From assembly GCA_942491485.1 (NCBI GenBank), contig CALOAX010000004.1:868001-932000 (forward strand): a stretch of DNA of 64,000 nt, in the 5' to 3' direction. The stretch's first letter is position 1. The number at the start of each line of letters is the position of its first letter. The translations under genes and the position numbers were made by a program. This document shows positions 8,142 through 15,587 of this stretch, in pieces. The stretch comes from Desulfoluna sp942491485 (GTDB lineage Bacteria; Desulfobacterota; Desulfobacteria; Desulfobacterales; Desulfolunaceae). A model generated the notes under the pieces. The model made no database searches, had not been told where the DNA came from, and worked only from the letters and a program-made list of their open reading frames with translations.

Positions 8142-9149
8142 TCAGGGCATTCTGGCGGCAAAGAGGAGGTTCTGGGTATCGGGGTCTAAGGAGGTCGTGA
8201 TCTCTTCCAGCCCGACGGCATGGCAGGCAGCCTCCAACGCCGGTTGACTGAGAGAATGGGTGGGGTAGCCGGAAAGGCATGTGTGGAAGTTCACCAGGGC
8301 GTTGATCAGATCCGGCGCCCCCTGGGTTGGGGCCATGTGGTTCAGCACCAGCCATCCTTTTGGTTTCAGGGCACCAGCCAGTTTGCCGATTACCTCGCTT
8401 AGTCGGCCGTTCCAGTTGTAGAGGAGGTGGGAGGTAAAGACGAGGTCGTAGAATCCCGTTGGGGCCTCTGTTTCCAGGTTGAGGTTGTCTACCTGCATAC
8501 GCTCTGCGTACCCGTATTTTTCATGGAGCTGGCGAGCAGGGCCTGTAACATGGGGAAGGTCGCATACGGTTGCTTGAAGGCGTGGGTTGGCGTCAAGGAA
8601 TGCCATGCTGTAGAACCCGTGGTTTCCTCCCACATCGCACATTGAGGTGAAGGCATCGAAGCCGGGAAGGTTCCGTACAAAGGCCAGGGCGTTTTGGACT
8701 GGCCCACGAAGTGATGCACGACCCATCCCCTCAAGCACCTTTGGATTGGCCCAATCTTTTTCTGTTTTCTCTTTTTCGCCGCCACGATGCCTCATCTTGA
8801 ATGAGATATCCGTCATCGCCGAGTCGTAAAGATTTGTGAGCATGGAGAGAAAGGGAGCCTGGCAGGCATCAGATGTCTGGACGAGGTATTGTCGGGCGGA
8901 CGGGCTGTTTTCGTAAGACCCCTCGGAGACGGTTACAAGACTTAGAGCCCGAAGCACTTCCAGCAACGCCCCTGTTGATTCAGGTGACGTGTCCAGGGCT
9001 GAGGCCAGCTCCTGTATGGTTAAAGGGCCTGCCTCAAGTGCGTCGAACAGACGTAATTCCATGGCCGTCTGCAGGATGTGGTGACCGTACCCGGCGGACA
9101 CGATGTGGTGGATTGGTCGGAAGGGGGCTGATATCTGGGGGATATGCAT
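8142..9149 (-). CDS. SAM-dependent O-methyltransferase with N-terminal dimerisation domain
   Basis: A 335-residue enzyme of the acetylserotonin/hydroxyneurosporene-type O-methyltransferase family. The N-terminal winged-helix dimerisation domain (about 15-85; FDALEAGPLTIQELA then TGALLEVLRALSLV) precedes a Rossmann methyltransferase domain with the SAM-binding motif MCDVGGNHGFYSMAF (about 170-185), DLPHV for ribose contact, and DLVFTSHLLYNW. The methyl acceptor cannot be predicted; such enzymes in bacteria act on aromatic or isoprenoid-like hydroxyls. ATG 9149 has AAAGGA 7 bases upstream. A TATAAT-like box on the minus strand at 9199-9204 lies 50 bases upstream, without a good -35. Confidence 0.85.
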   Translation of the reverse strand: MHIPQISAPFRPIHHIVSAGYGHHILQTAMELRLFDALEAGPLTIQELASALDTSPESTGALLEVLRALSLVTVSEGSYENSPSARQYLVQTSDACQAPFLSMLTNLYDSAMTDISFKMRHRGGEKEKTEKDWANPKVLEGMGRASLRGPVQNALAFVRNLPGFDAFTSMCDVGGNHGFYSMAFLDANPRLQATVCDLPHVTGPARQLHEKYGYAERMQVDNLNLETEAPTGFYDLVFTSHLLYNWNGRLSEVIGKLAGALKPKGWLVLNHMAPTQGAPDLINALVNFHTCLSGYPTHSLSQPALEAACHAVGLEEITTSLDPDTQNLLFAARMP

Positions 9150-9713
9150 CGTACGTCCTTTCGGCGATGGCGAGCCGTTAGGGCCTCGGTCGGAAATAAT
9201 TATACACCGACCTTTTCCGGCCGCTTCCACAATACTGCTCTGTTGAACGGTCCATATAGCCGTGCTTATGATGCTGATTGCATCGCTGTGTATAATTTGA
9301 TTTTTCCGAGGCCCTTATGTGAATGAGGTTGTGTTGCTACTATAGTAATATTTGTCTATAGCATTTATATTTTCAAAATATAACTAGTATTATTGTGGGT
9401 TGTGTCGGGGGGCAGGGATATGGGCAGAAGGACGAGGGAACTCTCCAGGCGAGTGCAACAACGCAGGCCCACCCGGCAGGGGGATCAGAGCCTCCAGCAG
9501 GGGCGCCGGAGGCACAAGTTGAATGGTTGTCAGAATTATAAGGCTATTGCGCATTTGATATTTGCGAGAGCCCTCAGCCCGAAGGGTGAGAAAAGCGAGC
9601 AGAAAACCATGAATGACACGTTGTGTTTTTGAAATGCACTCATTTCTCACAGTACCCATCGTGAATAACATGCTTTTGTTTTGATCCCGTCACTTTCGCA
9701 TGAAATATTCGGG
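9150..9713. other. Intergenic region with an AT-rich island
   Basis: No convincing gene. About 9290-9400 is strongly AT-rich compared with its surroundings and contains a perfect 9-1-9 palindrome at 9365-9383 (TTATATTTT, C, AAAATATAA) and two CTATAG sites. A short GCCTCC...GGAGGC hairpin near 9487-9514 looks like a worn R1/R2 fragment. The region lies upstream of the methyltransferase and downstream of the YhhN-like gene. Confidence 0.5.
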
Positions 9714-10457
9714 TCAGCCCTCTGTGCTTAGAGGGGCTTCCATGGAGGCAGGCGATGCGAGACGTTCATTTTCCATCAGGAGATAACCGCAGACGATCAG
9801 GGTTTGTGCTGCAATAAAGCAGGGGTGAACGATATGAACCCCGAAAGAGTAGTGTGCCATGTAGTGGTCGGCGGTATAGAGTCCGTTTTCCGCGATATAA
9901 AAGAGTGTCCCTGTGAACATGAACCAGGCGCCTGAGGAGCGGATAGCCGTCATCAGATGGGCAAGACCCAGCATGCTGACTACGGCTATCAGTGTCATAT
10001 ACAAAGCAATGGGAACCAGCATGTGGTTCAAATCGTTTTTCATGAACAGGACAAAAGAGGCGCAACTCCAGATGATGGGGAGTTGAAGGAGCACAAAGAC
10101 AACGGGCACGCTTTTGACGGGCCGCACCAACACCCAGAGATATCCAAAAATACCGATGATGGTGAATGCAGACCCGAAGAAGAAGAGTGTTTTTGAGCTA
10201 TCCCCCCAGATCAGGCAAATGTTTCCAAGCCACAGCCCGCAGAGGGCCCAGGGTATGCACCACCCACGCTTCAAATCGTTGACGGAGACAAGGAAAAAAC
10301 TGCAGAGAAGCGGGAGCAGAAGGACCTTGGTGACGGCATACGCATGCCCTGGGAGATTGGTGAGAATGATATGAACTATGGCGTTGATGATGTGCAGGCT
10401 GAAAGTGACCTGTTTCAGATGGTATTTTTCAATGATCTGTTGTGACAAAGCAGCCAT
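9714..10457 (-). CDS. YhhN/TMEM86-like integral membrane protein
   Basis: A 247-residue protein with about eight hydrophobic segments and little else, including LGNICLIWGDSSKTLFFFGS and the C-terminal segment with YIAENGLY. The pattern fits the YhhN family, whose animal member TMEM86 is a lysoplasmalogenase; whether this copy is an enzyme cannot be told. ATG 10457 is preceded by AAAGGGG. The open frame extends upstream to 10805, but that part runs through a repeat and overlaps the phosphatase gene, so it is not coding. It is the last gene of a minus-strand run that starts with the zinc-ribbon gene. Confidence 0.7.
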   Translation of the reverse strand: MAALSQQIIEKYHLKQVTFSLHIINAIVHIILTNLPGHAYAVTKVLLLPLLCSFFLVSVNDLKRGWCIPWALCGLWLGNICLIWGDSSKTLFFFGSAFTIIGIFGYLWVLVRPVKSVPVVFVLLQLPIIWSCASFVLFMKNDLNHMLVPIALYMTLIAVVSMLGLAHLMTAIRSSGAWFMFTGTLFYIAENGLYTADHYMAHYSFGVHIVHPCFIAAQTLIVCGYLLMENERLASPASMEAPLSTEG

Positions 10458-10507
10458 AATTTTTTTTCCCCTTTGTACCGATTCGGTTCTCAAAAAAAAC
10501 AGTCTCG

Positions 10508-10640
10508 AGCGGCAAGGTGTGCCACCTTGAAAGCAGGTAGCGGGTGTGATTTGAGAAGAGCCCTGCTTAAGAGAATGGCGCTGTTTATCCAATGTTTCAG
10601 GTTTTGGCCTCCGGCGGGACAGCCGGGGGCACCTTTTGAT
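10508..10640 (+). repeat. R1/R2 repeat remnants
   Basis: A degenerate R1 start (CGGCAAGGTGTGCCACCTTGAAAGC, 10510 on) followed by an inverted-looking CCTCCGGCGGGACAGCCGGGGGC block near 10608-10635. It occupies the gap between the phosphatase stop and the YhhN-like start. Confidence 0.6.
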
Positions 10641-10653
10641 TGGCCTCAGTCGT

Positions 10654-12441
10654 TTACTTTTTCCAGAATCGAGCGTCACGCCTGCATTCCAGCCCCCGGA
10701 GGATTTCCGGTAAGGACTCCCCGCGTGAACCGGACGGTGGCTTGGCGCCAACAATGGTTGCAAGGGTTGCCGCGATATCAACGGCTTCGACACTGCGGTG
10801 AACACGCTGTGCAGTCAAGTTGCTGCCTGCAAAAACGATGGGAATAAAGCTGTCATAGCGCCAGGGGGATCCATGGGTGGCGGTTACCGTTAATCCGTCA
10901 AAATCGTTGATGAAATAGTGGGGTTTGAAGACGATATAGATGTCGCCTGAACGCTTGGGATTGTAGTTGCGCAGCACCGATTGAATAGTGGGCGTGTTGG
11001 GTAGGTTGCCTTCACGAAGGGCGGTGCTTGAAAGGGCCAGGGCCACGCCCTCCAATTGCATCACCTCTGTTGCCACCGCCTTTTCAACGTCGGCCAGGTT
11101 GAGCCCTTTTTCCTTAATGACATCACGGTTGAGGTAGAGGTAGGGGTGCGAGTAGGAGAGGATGAGCTCTTTGCCGATACCGAACGTCTTCTTGAGGGCT
11201 GTCAACCCCGGTTTTTTGTCCCACGTGTCAGGCGCCACATAGCTTGCATCGATTCCCATGGCATTGAGGTAACCTGGCGCTTCCGGGGTGCCGTGGTCGG
11301 CCGACAGGACGATGACTGTGTTTTGCAAACCCACGCGTTGGTCTATAAAGGCAAACAGCTCCGCCAGGGTGCGATCCAGGCGCCGGAGATTGTCCTCCAT
11401 TTCCAGGCTCGAAGGGCCGAATATGTGGCCGATGTAGTCGGTGGAAGAGAAGCTGATGGAGAGGTAATCCGGCACGGCATCCTGACCGAGTTGTTCGGCG
11501 TCGATAAGAGCCTTGGCAAAGTCGAGGGTGAGGTCATCTCCGGCCGGGCTGAGGGTCAGCAGTGTGGTCAGGTACTTGTTGTCCTCAGCTCCGTAGGGGT
11601 GGGGGAAGACGCGGCCGTAGCCCGGGAAATCGGTCTCCCATGGCTTGTCGTCAGCATCCCCGAACATGTAAGACGAGGGCTCGTGCATCAACTCCCATGA
11701 TGCGCCGGCATAGGTCATTGGCAGTTTTTTTGCGTTCCATGCCGTGACCCAGGCGGGATAGTCGTCGTAATAATATGAGCTGGTGACAAACTCGGCAGAT
11801 TGTTTTGAAAACCAAAAAGCCTTGCCTGTGTGACCGGCCATGGAAACGGCTCCCCGGTCTTTTACGGACACACCAAAGATCTTGGCCTTTCCAGCTGTAA
11901 AATTGGAGAGCTCATCGCTGAAGGTTGAGGTCATGATGGCAGAAGGGGATCGGCCGTCGGAAGACGCTGCTTTCTGAGTCGGGTCGATCTCGGTTTCCTT
12001 GTCCACGTCAGCACCCGGGGTCAGGATGTGGTACTCGGGGTCTTCAATGTTGTAGGTGAGTTTTTCGGTTTCACGATCAACCCACAGGTTGCCCACCATG
12101 CCGTGGGCGGAAGGGTCAGCTCCGGTGGCAAGGGTGGCATGACCCACGATGGTTTCCGTGTTGGCGTGGCCGTGGTGGGCGTTGGTATACCAGATCCCCT
12201 GATCCATGAGGTAGCGAAAACCGCCATCGCCCATGCCGCTGACATATCGTCCCGGAAGGTCACCGCGAAGTGCGTCCACGGTGATTTGCAGAATCAGTTT
12301 AGGGGCTGGTGCCCCTTGGGCGTGGGCAGGTGGTGGTTCAACACCCTTAACGCACCCGGTGGTCAGGGCAAAGGTGCAGGCAAGCGCAGCGACCTGTAAT
12401 GCCATAAGAAAACCGCCTGATTGGGATTTTACGTATTGCAT
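10654..12441 (-). CDS. PafA-like alkaline phosphatase superfamily lipoprotein
   Basis: A 595-residue exported metalloenzyme. The N-terminus is a lipoprotein signal (LACTFALTTGC, Cys30). The catalytic core has the alkaline-phosphatase fold: the first metal Asp in ITVDALRGDLP, the PafA/NPP-type nucleophile region NAHHGHANTETIVGHATL (Thr nucleophile) with ATGADPSAHGMVGN, and metal-site motifs SFSSTDYIGHIFGP, LSADHGTPEAPGY and ATHGSPWRYD. Periplasmic hydrolysis of phosphate mono- or diesters to scavenge phosphate is inferred from the family. ATG 12441 is chosen because AGGAG precedes it and it yields a proper signal peptide. It starts 57 bases after the zinc-ribbon gene and is probably cotranscribed with it. 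Confidence 0.85.
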   Translation of the reverse strand: MQYVKSQSGGFLMALQVAALACTFALTTGCVKGVEPPPAHAQGAPAPKLILQITVDALRGDLPGRYVSGMGDGGFRYLMDQGIWYTNAHHGHANTETIVGHATLATGADPSAHGMVGNLWVDRETEKLTYNIEDPEYHILTPGADVDKETEIDPTQKAASSDGRSPSAIMTSTFSDELSNFTAGKAKIFGVSVKDRGAVSMAGHTGKAFWFSKQSAEFVTSSYYYDDYPAWVTAWNAKKLPMTYAGASWELMHEPSSYMFGDADDKPWETDFPGYGRVFPHPYGAEDNKYLTTLLTLSPAGDDLTLDFAKALIDAEQLGQDAVPDYLSISFSSTDYIGHIFGPSSLEMEDNLRRLDRTLAELFAFIDQRVGLQNTVIVLSADHGTPEAPGYLNAMGIDASYVAPDTWDKKPGLTALKKTFGIGKELILSYSHPYLYLNRDVIKEKGLNLADVEKAVATEVMQLEGVALALSSTALREGNLPNTPTIQSVLRNYNPKRSGDIYIVFKPHYFINDFDGLTVTATHGSPWRYDSFIPIVFAGSNLTAQRVHRSVEAVDIAATLATIVGAKPPSGSRGESLPEILRGLECRRDARFWKK

Positions 12442-12498
12442 GATTTCTTCTCCTGTCGTTGTGATTGCTTTGGTGTGCTCCTGAATCATCCATTGCCA

Positions 12499-13017
12499 TT
12501 AGAATATTTCCTGTTGCAATAATGCGACTGCACGCTCCTTTTCCGGGTGGTCCTTCAGCTTTTCTGTTAACGCCATGATGGACTGGAAAATGTTCTCTCC
12601 CAAAAGATCTTGGTTTGTTTTAAGAAAGTTCTCTCTGTTTTTTGCCTTACGCTGGCTACGCTGCCATGACAGGGACCATATATTCGTTAAATGTTGAGCC
12701 AAGTTGTTTTCGGCGATGCGTTGCCATTCCCCTTTGTCAAACCAAATTCCTCCACATGCCGTACATCTTTCCAGGTAGAAGGGTTTATCGATATCCACCC
12801 TTGCCCTGATCATAATGCCATGGCCGGAGGGACAGACCCCTGTCTTGTTGTCGTGGTTGGCTGTGCCTGGAGGGTGGTCCGACTCTTCGGTCAGTATGCC
12901 CGGAAAATTAGCGTTCTCGAGATCCATGAGCCATATCCCACCGCATGTTTCGCAACCCCATGGTGAGTTGTAGTCAGGCTTTTTCAGGTCTGCTGTTTTA
13001 CACTTTGGGCACTTCAT
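12499..13017 (-). CDS. Double zinc-ribbon (zf-TFIIB) protein
   Basis: A 172-residue cytoplasmic protein with two zinc ribbons of the TFIIB-like family: C3-x2-C6 with C22-x2-C25-GGIW, then C62-P-S-G-H with C84-x2-C87-GGIWFDKGE. The xCGGIW(F/L)D signature after the second CxxC is diagnostic of the family. A C-terminal helical region follows. The function is not established; the proteins are thought to bind nucleic acid or protein partners. ATG 13017 is preceded by GGAGG (reverse of CCTCC at 13023-13027). First gene of the unit leading to the phosphatase. Confidence 0.85.
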   Translation of the reverse strand: MKCPKCKTADLKKPDYNSPWGCETCGGIWLMDLENANFPGILTEESDHPPGTANHDNKTGVCPSGHGIMIRARVDIDKPFYLERCTACGGIWFDKGEWQRIAENNLAQHLTNIWSLSWQRSQRKAKNRENFLKTNQDLLGENIFQSIMALTEKLKDHPEKERAVALLQQEIF

Positions 13018-13123
13018 GTACGCCTCCTACTCTAATAGTTATGGTATCAACACGGTGTTTGTATTCGGAGATGAAGCATCGACGGAACATGGCCGACGCA
13101 ATAATAATAGAGACAAAAAGCGA

Positions 13124-13205
13124 TGTCTCCGGCGACAAGGTGAGCCACCTTGAAAGCGGGTTGTCGCAACGCCTTGACACTCGTTCTTCGGGTTTGGCTG
13201 CATCG
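13124..13205 (+). repeat. R1 repeat copy, partly degenerate
   Basis: GTCTCCGGCGACAAGGTGAGCCACCTTGAAAGC resembles the R1 head and first hairpin; the second hairpin region (ACTCGTTCTTCGGG) is worn. Confidence 0.65.
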
Positions 13206-13227
13206 TGTTTTATATGAAACACCCGGG

Positions 13228-13659
13228 CTAAAAGGGGGGGGCTGTAATCAGTTTCGCGACTATCAGGGTGCATACAGAACCAAATCCATAGGTTGCCGGA
13301 ATGAATCCAAGCAATATACCGACTTTCAGCGGTTTTGAAGCAGATTCGGTAAGTTCAGGTTTTACTGCCTGCAATAAAAAACCGAATGGATTGTAGAGTG
13401 CACCCAGAATTAGGGCTGCTATGGTCAATTTTGAAGGGGACAACCCAAGGTTTTTCAAGACCAGGTAGGCAACGAAAAGAAGGGCTGCCATCAACGCGTA
13501 GTCAACATGTGAACGGACCAGGTACCTGTATCCGGGAAACAGCGTCTTCATGGATTTTATGTTCAGGTATCGTATGAGTGCCATCACCCAACCTTCGATG
13601 AGTACGGCCATAAGGCAAAGGGCTCCGGCAACAGGCAAAAGGGATATGTCTACTTCCAC
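13228..13659 (-). CDS. Small integral membrane protein of unknown function
   Basis: A 143-residue protein with about four hydrophobic segments (near residues 5-22, 50-70, 76-95 and 118-138), no signal peptide cleavage site and no motif I recognise. I chose GTG 13659, which has GGAG 5 bases upstream; the open frame extends to 13830 but that part is hydrophilic and lacks a ribosome-binding site. An ATG 19 codons further in is an alternative start. No functional hint from neighbours. Confidence 0.55.
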   Translation of the reverse strand: MEVDISLLPVAGALCLMAVLIEGWVMALIRYLNIKSMKTLFPGYRYLVRSHVDYALMAALLFVAYLVLKNLGLSPSKLTIAALILGALYNPFGFLLQAVKPELTESASKPLKVGILLGFIPATYGFGSVCTLIVAKLITAPPF

Positions 13660-14148
13660 GTCAACTCCATGATGATTGTTCTGGGATGCACTGGTGGTGC
13701 GTATGGAACGACTCGGTGGCTGAATGTTAAAGGCCTTTAAATGTTTAGCATAAGTTATGGGTGGGAGAAAAGAGGCAAGGCGGACAACGTTTACGGGCGT
13801 GCCTGGGTGAGAAGGGCTGACGGCAGGCAAAAATCCGGGCCCGGAGTTTGTTGGGCAGGGCTGTCGCAGAAAGTCACTGAAAGGTGATCTTCCGGCCTCC
13901 GGGCCCTTGATGGCATTGACTTGAATATAGCGGGTTGAACACTGGCCACAGGCGCTGATTTATCCGGGAAAAGAGTGAGTGCTCCGTTGCATCCTCGAAC
14001 GTCATCGGCAAACCATTCGACCCTGGAGAGTCCGCAGGTTTATTACATACAGGCAGTGTGCGGAGTGCTTGACGGTGTGTTGGGTATTTTTTTTGTTGAA
14101 TGGATCAGAGAGTTGCAAGGTGTCAATGATAATTCATTGCTTGGCTTA
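13660..14148. other. Intergenic region with a long-range inverted repeat
   Basis: No gene seen. GGGCCCGGAG at 13837-13846 and CTCCGGGCCC at 13897-13906 form an exact 10-base inverted pair 50 bases apart, enclosing a smaller TCAC/GTGA hairpin. It could be a structured RNA or terminator-like element, but there is no T run. Confidence 0.45.
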
Positions 14149-14358
14149 TCAATCGTCAAACTTGAATGACACCTTTAAGCGGGTCCGGTAGGCAACAATT
14201 CTGTTGTCTTCTAGTCGCATGTCCATATCCACTACCTCTGCGATGCGAATATCCCGTAGCGATTTGTCTACTTTCTGGATGGCGATTTTTGCAGCATCTT
14301 CCCACGATTTTTCCGACATGCCGACAACTTCAATCACTTTGTAAACGCTTGCGTCCAT
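14149..14358 (-). CDS. Dodecin-family flavin-binding protein
   Basis: A 69-residue protein matching dodecin throughout: VYKVIEVVGMSEKSWEDA at the start, the RIAEVVDMDMRLEDNRI strand pair in the middle and YRTRLKVSFKFD at the end. Dodecins form hollow dodecamers that store or buffer flavins such as riboflavin or FMN in the cytoplasm. ATG 14358 has a perfect AAGGAGGT ribosome-binding site, which suggests high expression. Stands alone between a membrane protein and the CPBP protease. Confidence 0.93.
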   Translation of the reverse strand: MDASVYKVIEVVGMSEKSWEDAAKIAIQKVDKSLRDIRIAEVVDMDMRLEDNRIVAYRTRLKVSFKFDD

Positions 14359-14611
14359 GGTGACCTCCTTGGGTATGGGGAATGATCTCTCTGTGGATGG
14401 GAAATATTTAGAATAATACCAGATCGTAATCTTCATCACAACCAAATCAATAGCCCGCGTTTATATTTCGCATGTTTTCTTGTTGTTGATGGAAGGATGG
14501 CAGATGGCTTTACGGTGACGGCAGCAGGTGCTCCTCTTGTTTATGCGTGTTGCCCATGGCAGGGGTGTTTTCTCAAGACTCGTTTTAACGGATCGCGTCA
14601 GGCAGGGTGTT

Positions 14612-15076
14612 CTAAAACCACACGTAGTATCCTGCGTTGAAAAACATGTGGAGGAGGAAAGAGTAGGCGATGGTGTCGTATTGGTCTTTAAAGCAGCCAA
14701 AAAGAAGTGACGGGATGAACACCGAGGCGGCCCACAGTGGCGGGTGGTAAAGGGTGTGAAACACCGTGAAGACCAGGCTGGCTATGATGTTGGCAAACGA
14801 GAGAATCCCACAGACGCGGTGGGCTCCCCATGGTCTCTTTGCCAGGGCGCCCTGCAGCACGCCGCGGAAGAGGTACTCTTCTAAAAAGGGAAAGAGAAGG
14901 ATGACTTTCAGATAGAAAAGGACGGAAGGTACCGGGTGGGCCGTGGAGGCGTTGGGAGAGGTGACGAATTTGAGAAGCCATAATACGCAGATCCCCGAAG
15001 CAAGGGCCGCAGGAAAAGCAATGCCGGGCGAATCAATGACCCGTCTTTGTTTTTGGGTGTGGTTGGCAGTGGGCAT
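14612..15076 (-). CDS. mrtJ: CPBP-family glutamic intramembrane protease, MrtJ-like (JDVT-CTERM sorting enzyme)
   Basis: A 154-residue polytopic protease of the CPBP (Rce1/abortive-infection) family. The three active-site motifs are present: EE66-67xxxR71 (FLEEYLFRG), H107/H111 in FHTLYHPPLW, and H143xxxN147 in LLHMFFNAG. Its small size and position, divergent from a single protein with a Gly-rich GGGGGC-x-hydrophobic-RRRKRR tail at 15588-21296, match the dedicated myxosortase-type enzymes that process MYXO/JDVT-CTERM substrates. It would cut the C-terminal tail of the peptidase at or near Cys1864 in the inner membrane. The pairing is inferred from family knowledge. ATG 15076 has AAGGAG, but 13 bases away, so the start is uncertain; an in-frame GTG lies at 15151. 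Confidence 0.75.
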   Translation of the reverse strand: MPTANHTQKQRRVIDSPGIAFPAALASGICVLWLLKFVTSPNASTAHPVPSVLFYLKVILLFPFLEEYLFRGVLQGALAKRPWGAHRVCGILSFANIIASLVFTVFHTLYHPPLWAASVFIPSLLFGCFKDQYDTIAYSFLLHMFFNAGYYVWF

Positions 15077-15401
15077 GTCGTGTCGCAGTCTCCTTTTCTC
15101 CTCTGGTCGTGTGGCGGCCGCGACCCGGATCTGATGGGGGGGCGCCAGCACCAGGGGTGTGTCTGCAATAACACGGAGGCGTTAACGGATCAACCCGGAG
15201 CTCGAATGCGATTCGCCTGGTTCGCATTCGTACGCCTGTGGGAATGGGTGGGGCTGTGTTGGCAGGTCCCAAGACGCCCCCCTTTTTTGTTGATGCATGT
15301 GGCCACCGATGGCTTGCGTTTGTCGAGAGTGGGGCGAAATATAATAATAACCTCATTTTTATTGTCTTTTCTATATTGAGTATTGTAAGTATAGGTAAAA
15401 C

Positions 15402-15488
15402 TTGGGAGACAAAGCCAAACCAGTCGTAAGGCTGGGACGGAAAACCACGGGTCCGCATGGCACATGCGGATAGCCGGGCTGCCATGAA
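15402..15488 (+). ncRNA. GEMM-I cyclic-dinucleotide (c-di-GMP/cGAMP) riboswitch
   Basis: The aptamer core is readable base by base: GCCAAACC, a stem AGTC/GGCT capped by a GTAA (GNRA) tetraloop, GGGACGGAAAACC, ACGGGTC, a variable stem CCGCATG-GCA-CATGCGG, and ATAGCCGGGCTGCC. This is the GEMM-I order and sequence and is close to Geobacter examples. The base at the position equivalent to Vc2 G20 reads as G (AGCC before AAACC), which would favour c-di-GMP over cGAMP; this rests on my alignment from memory. It is followed after about 15 bases by an intrinsic terminator and then by the C25 peptidase gene, so it is probably a transcriptional switch. Confidence 0.87.
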
Positions 15489-15499
15489 AGACCGTTAGT

Positions 15500-15536
15500 T
15501 AAGGTATGCTTTTTTGGAGCATGCCTTTTTTTGTAT
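15500..15536 (+). terminator. Intrinsic terminator, expression platform of the riboswitch
   Basis: AAGGTATGCT pairs with AGCATGCCTT (10 pairs, one G-T) around a short T/G loop and is followed by a run of seven T. It lies between the aptamer and the peptidase start. I could not identify an alternative antiterminator pairing with confidence, so whether ligand turns the gene on or off is open. Confidence 0.88.
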
Positions 15537-15587
15537 CTAAAATACAGCCAGATGATCAAGGCCCGTATGGGGCCCCGGGAATGTTTG

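Noticed and set aside
9714..10805. N-terminal extension of the YhhN-like protein to 363 residues
   Set aside because: The extension runs through an R1/R2 remnant and into the phosphatase gene; the ATG at 10457 has a good ribosome-binding site and begins the membrane protein.
15402..15488. Reading the structured leader as a cobalamin, TPP or SAM riboswitch
   Set aside because: No B12 box, THI box or SAM-I core; the AAACC...GGGACG...GCCGGGCTGCC order fits only GEMM-I.
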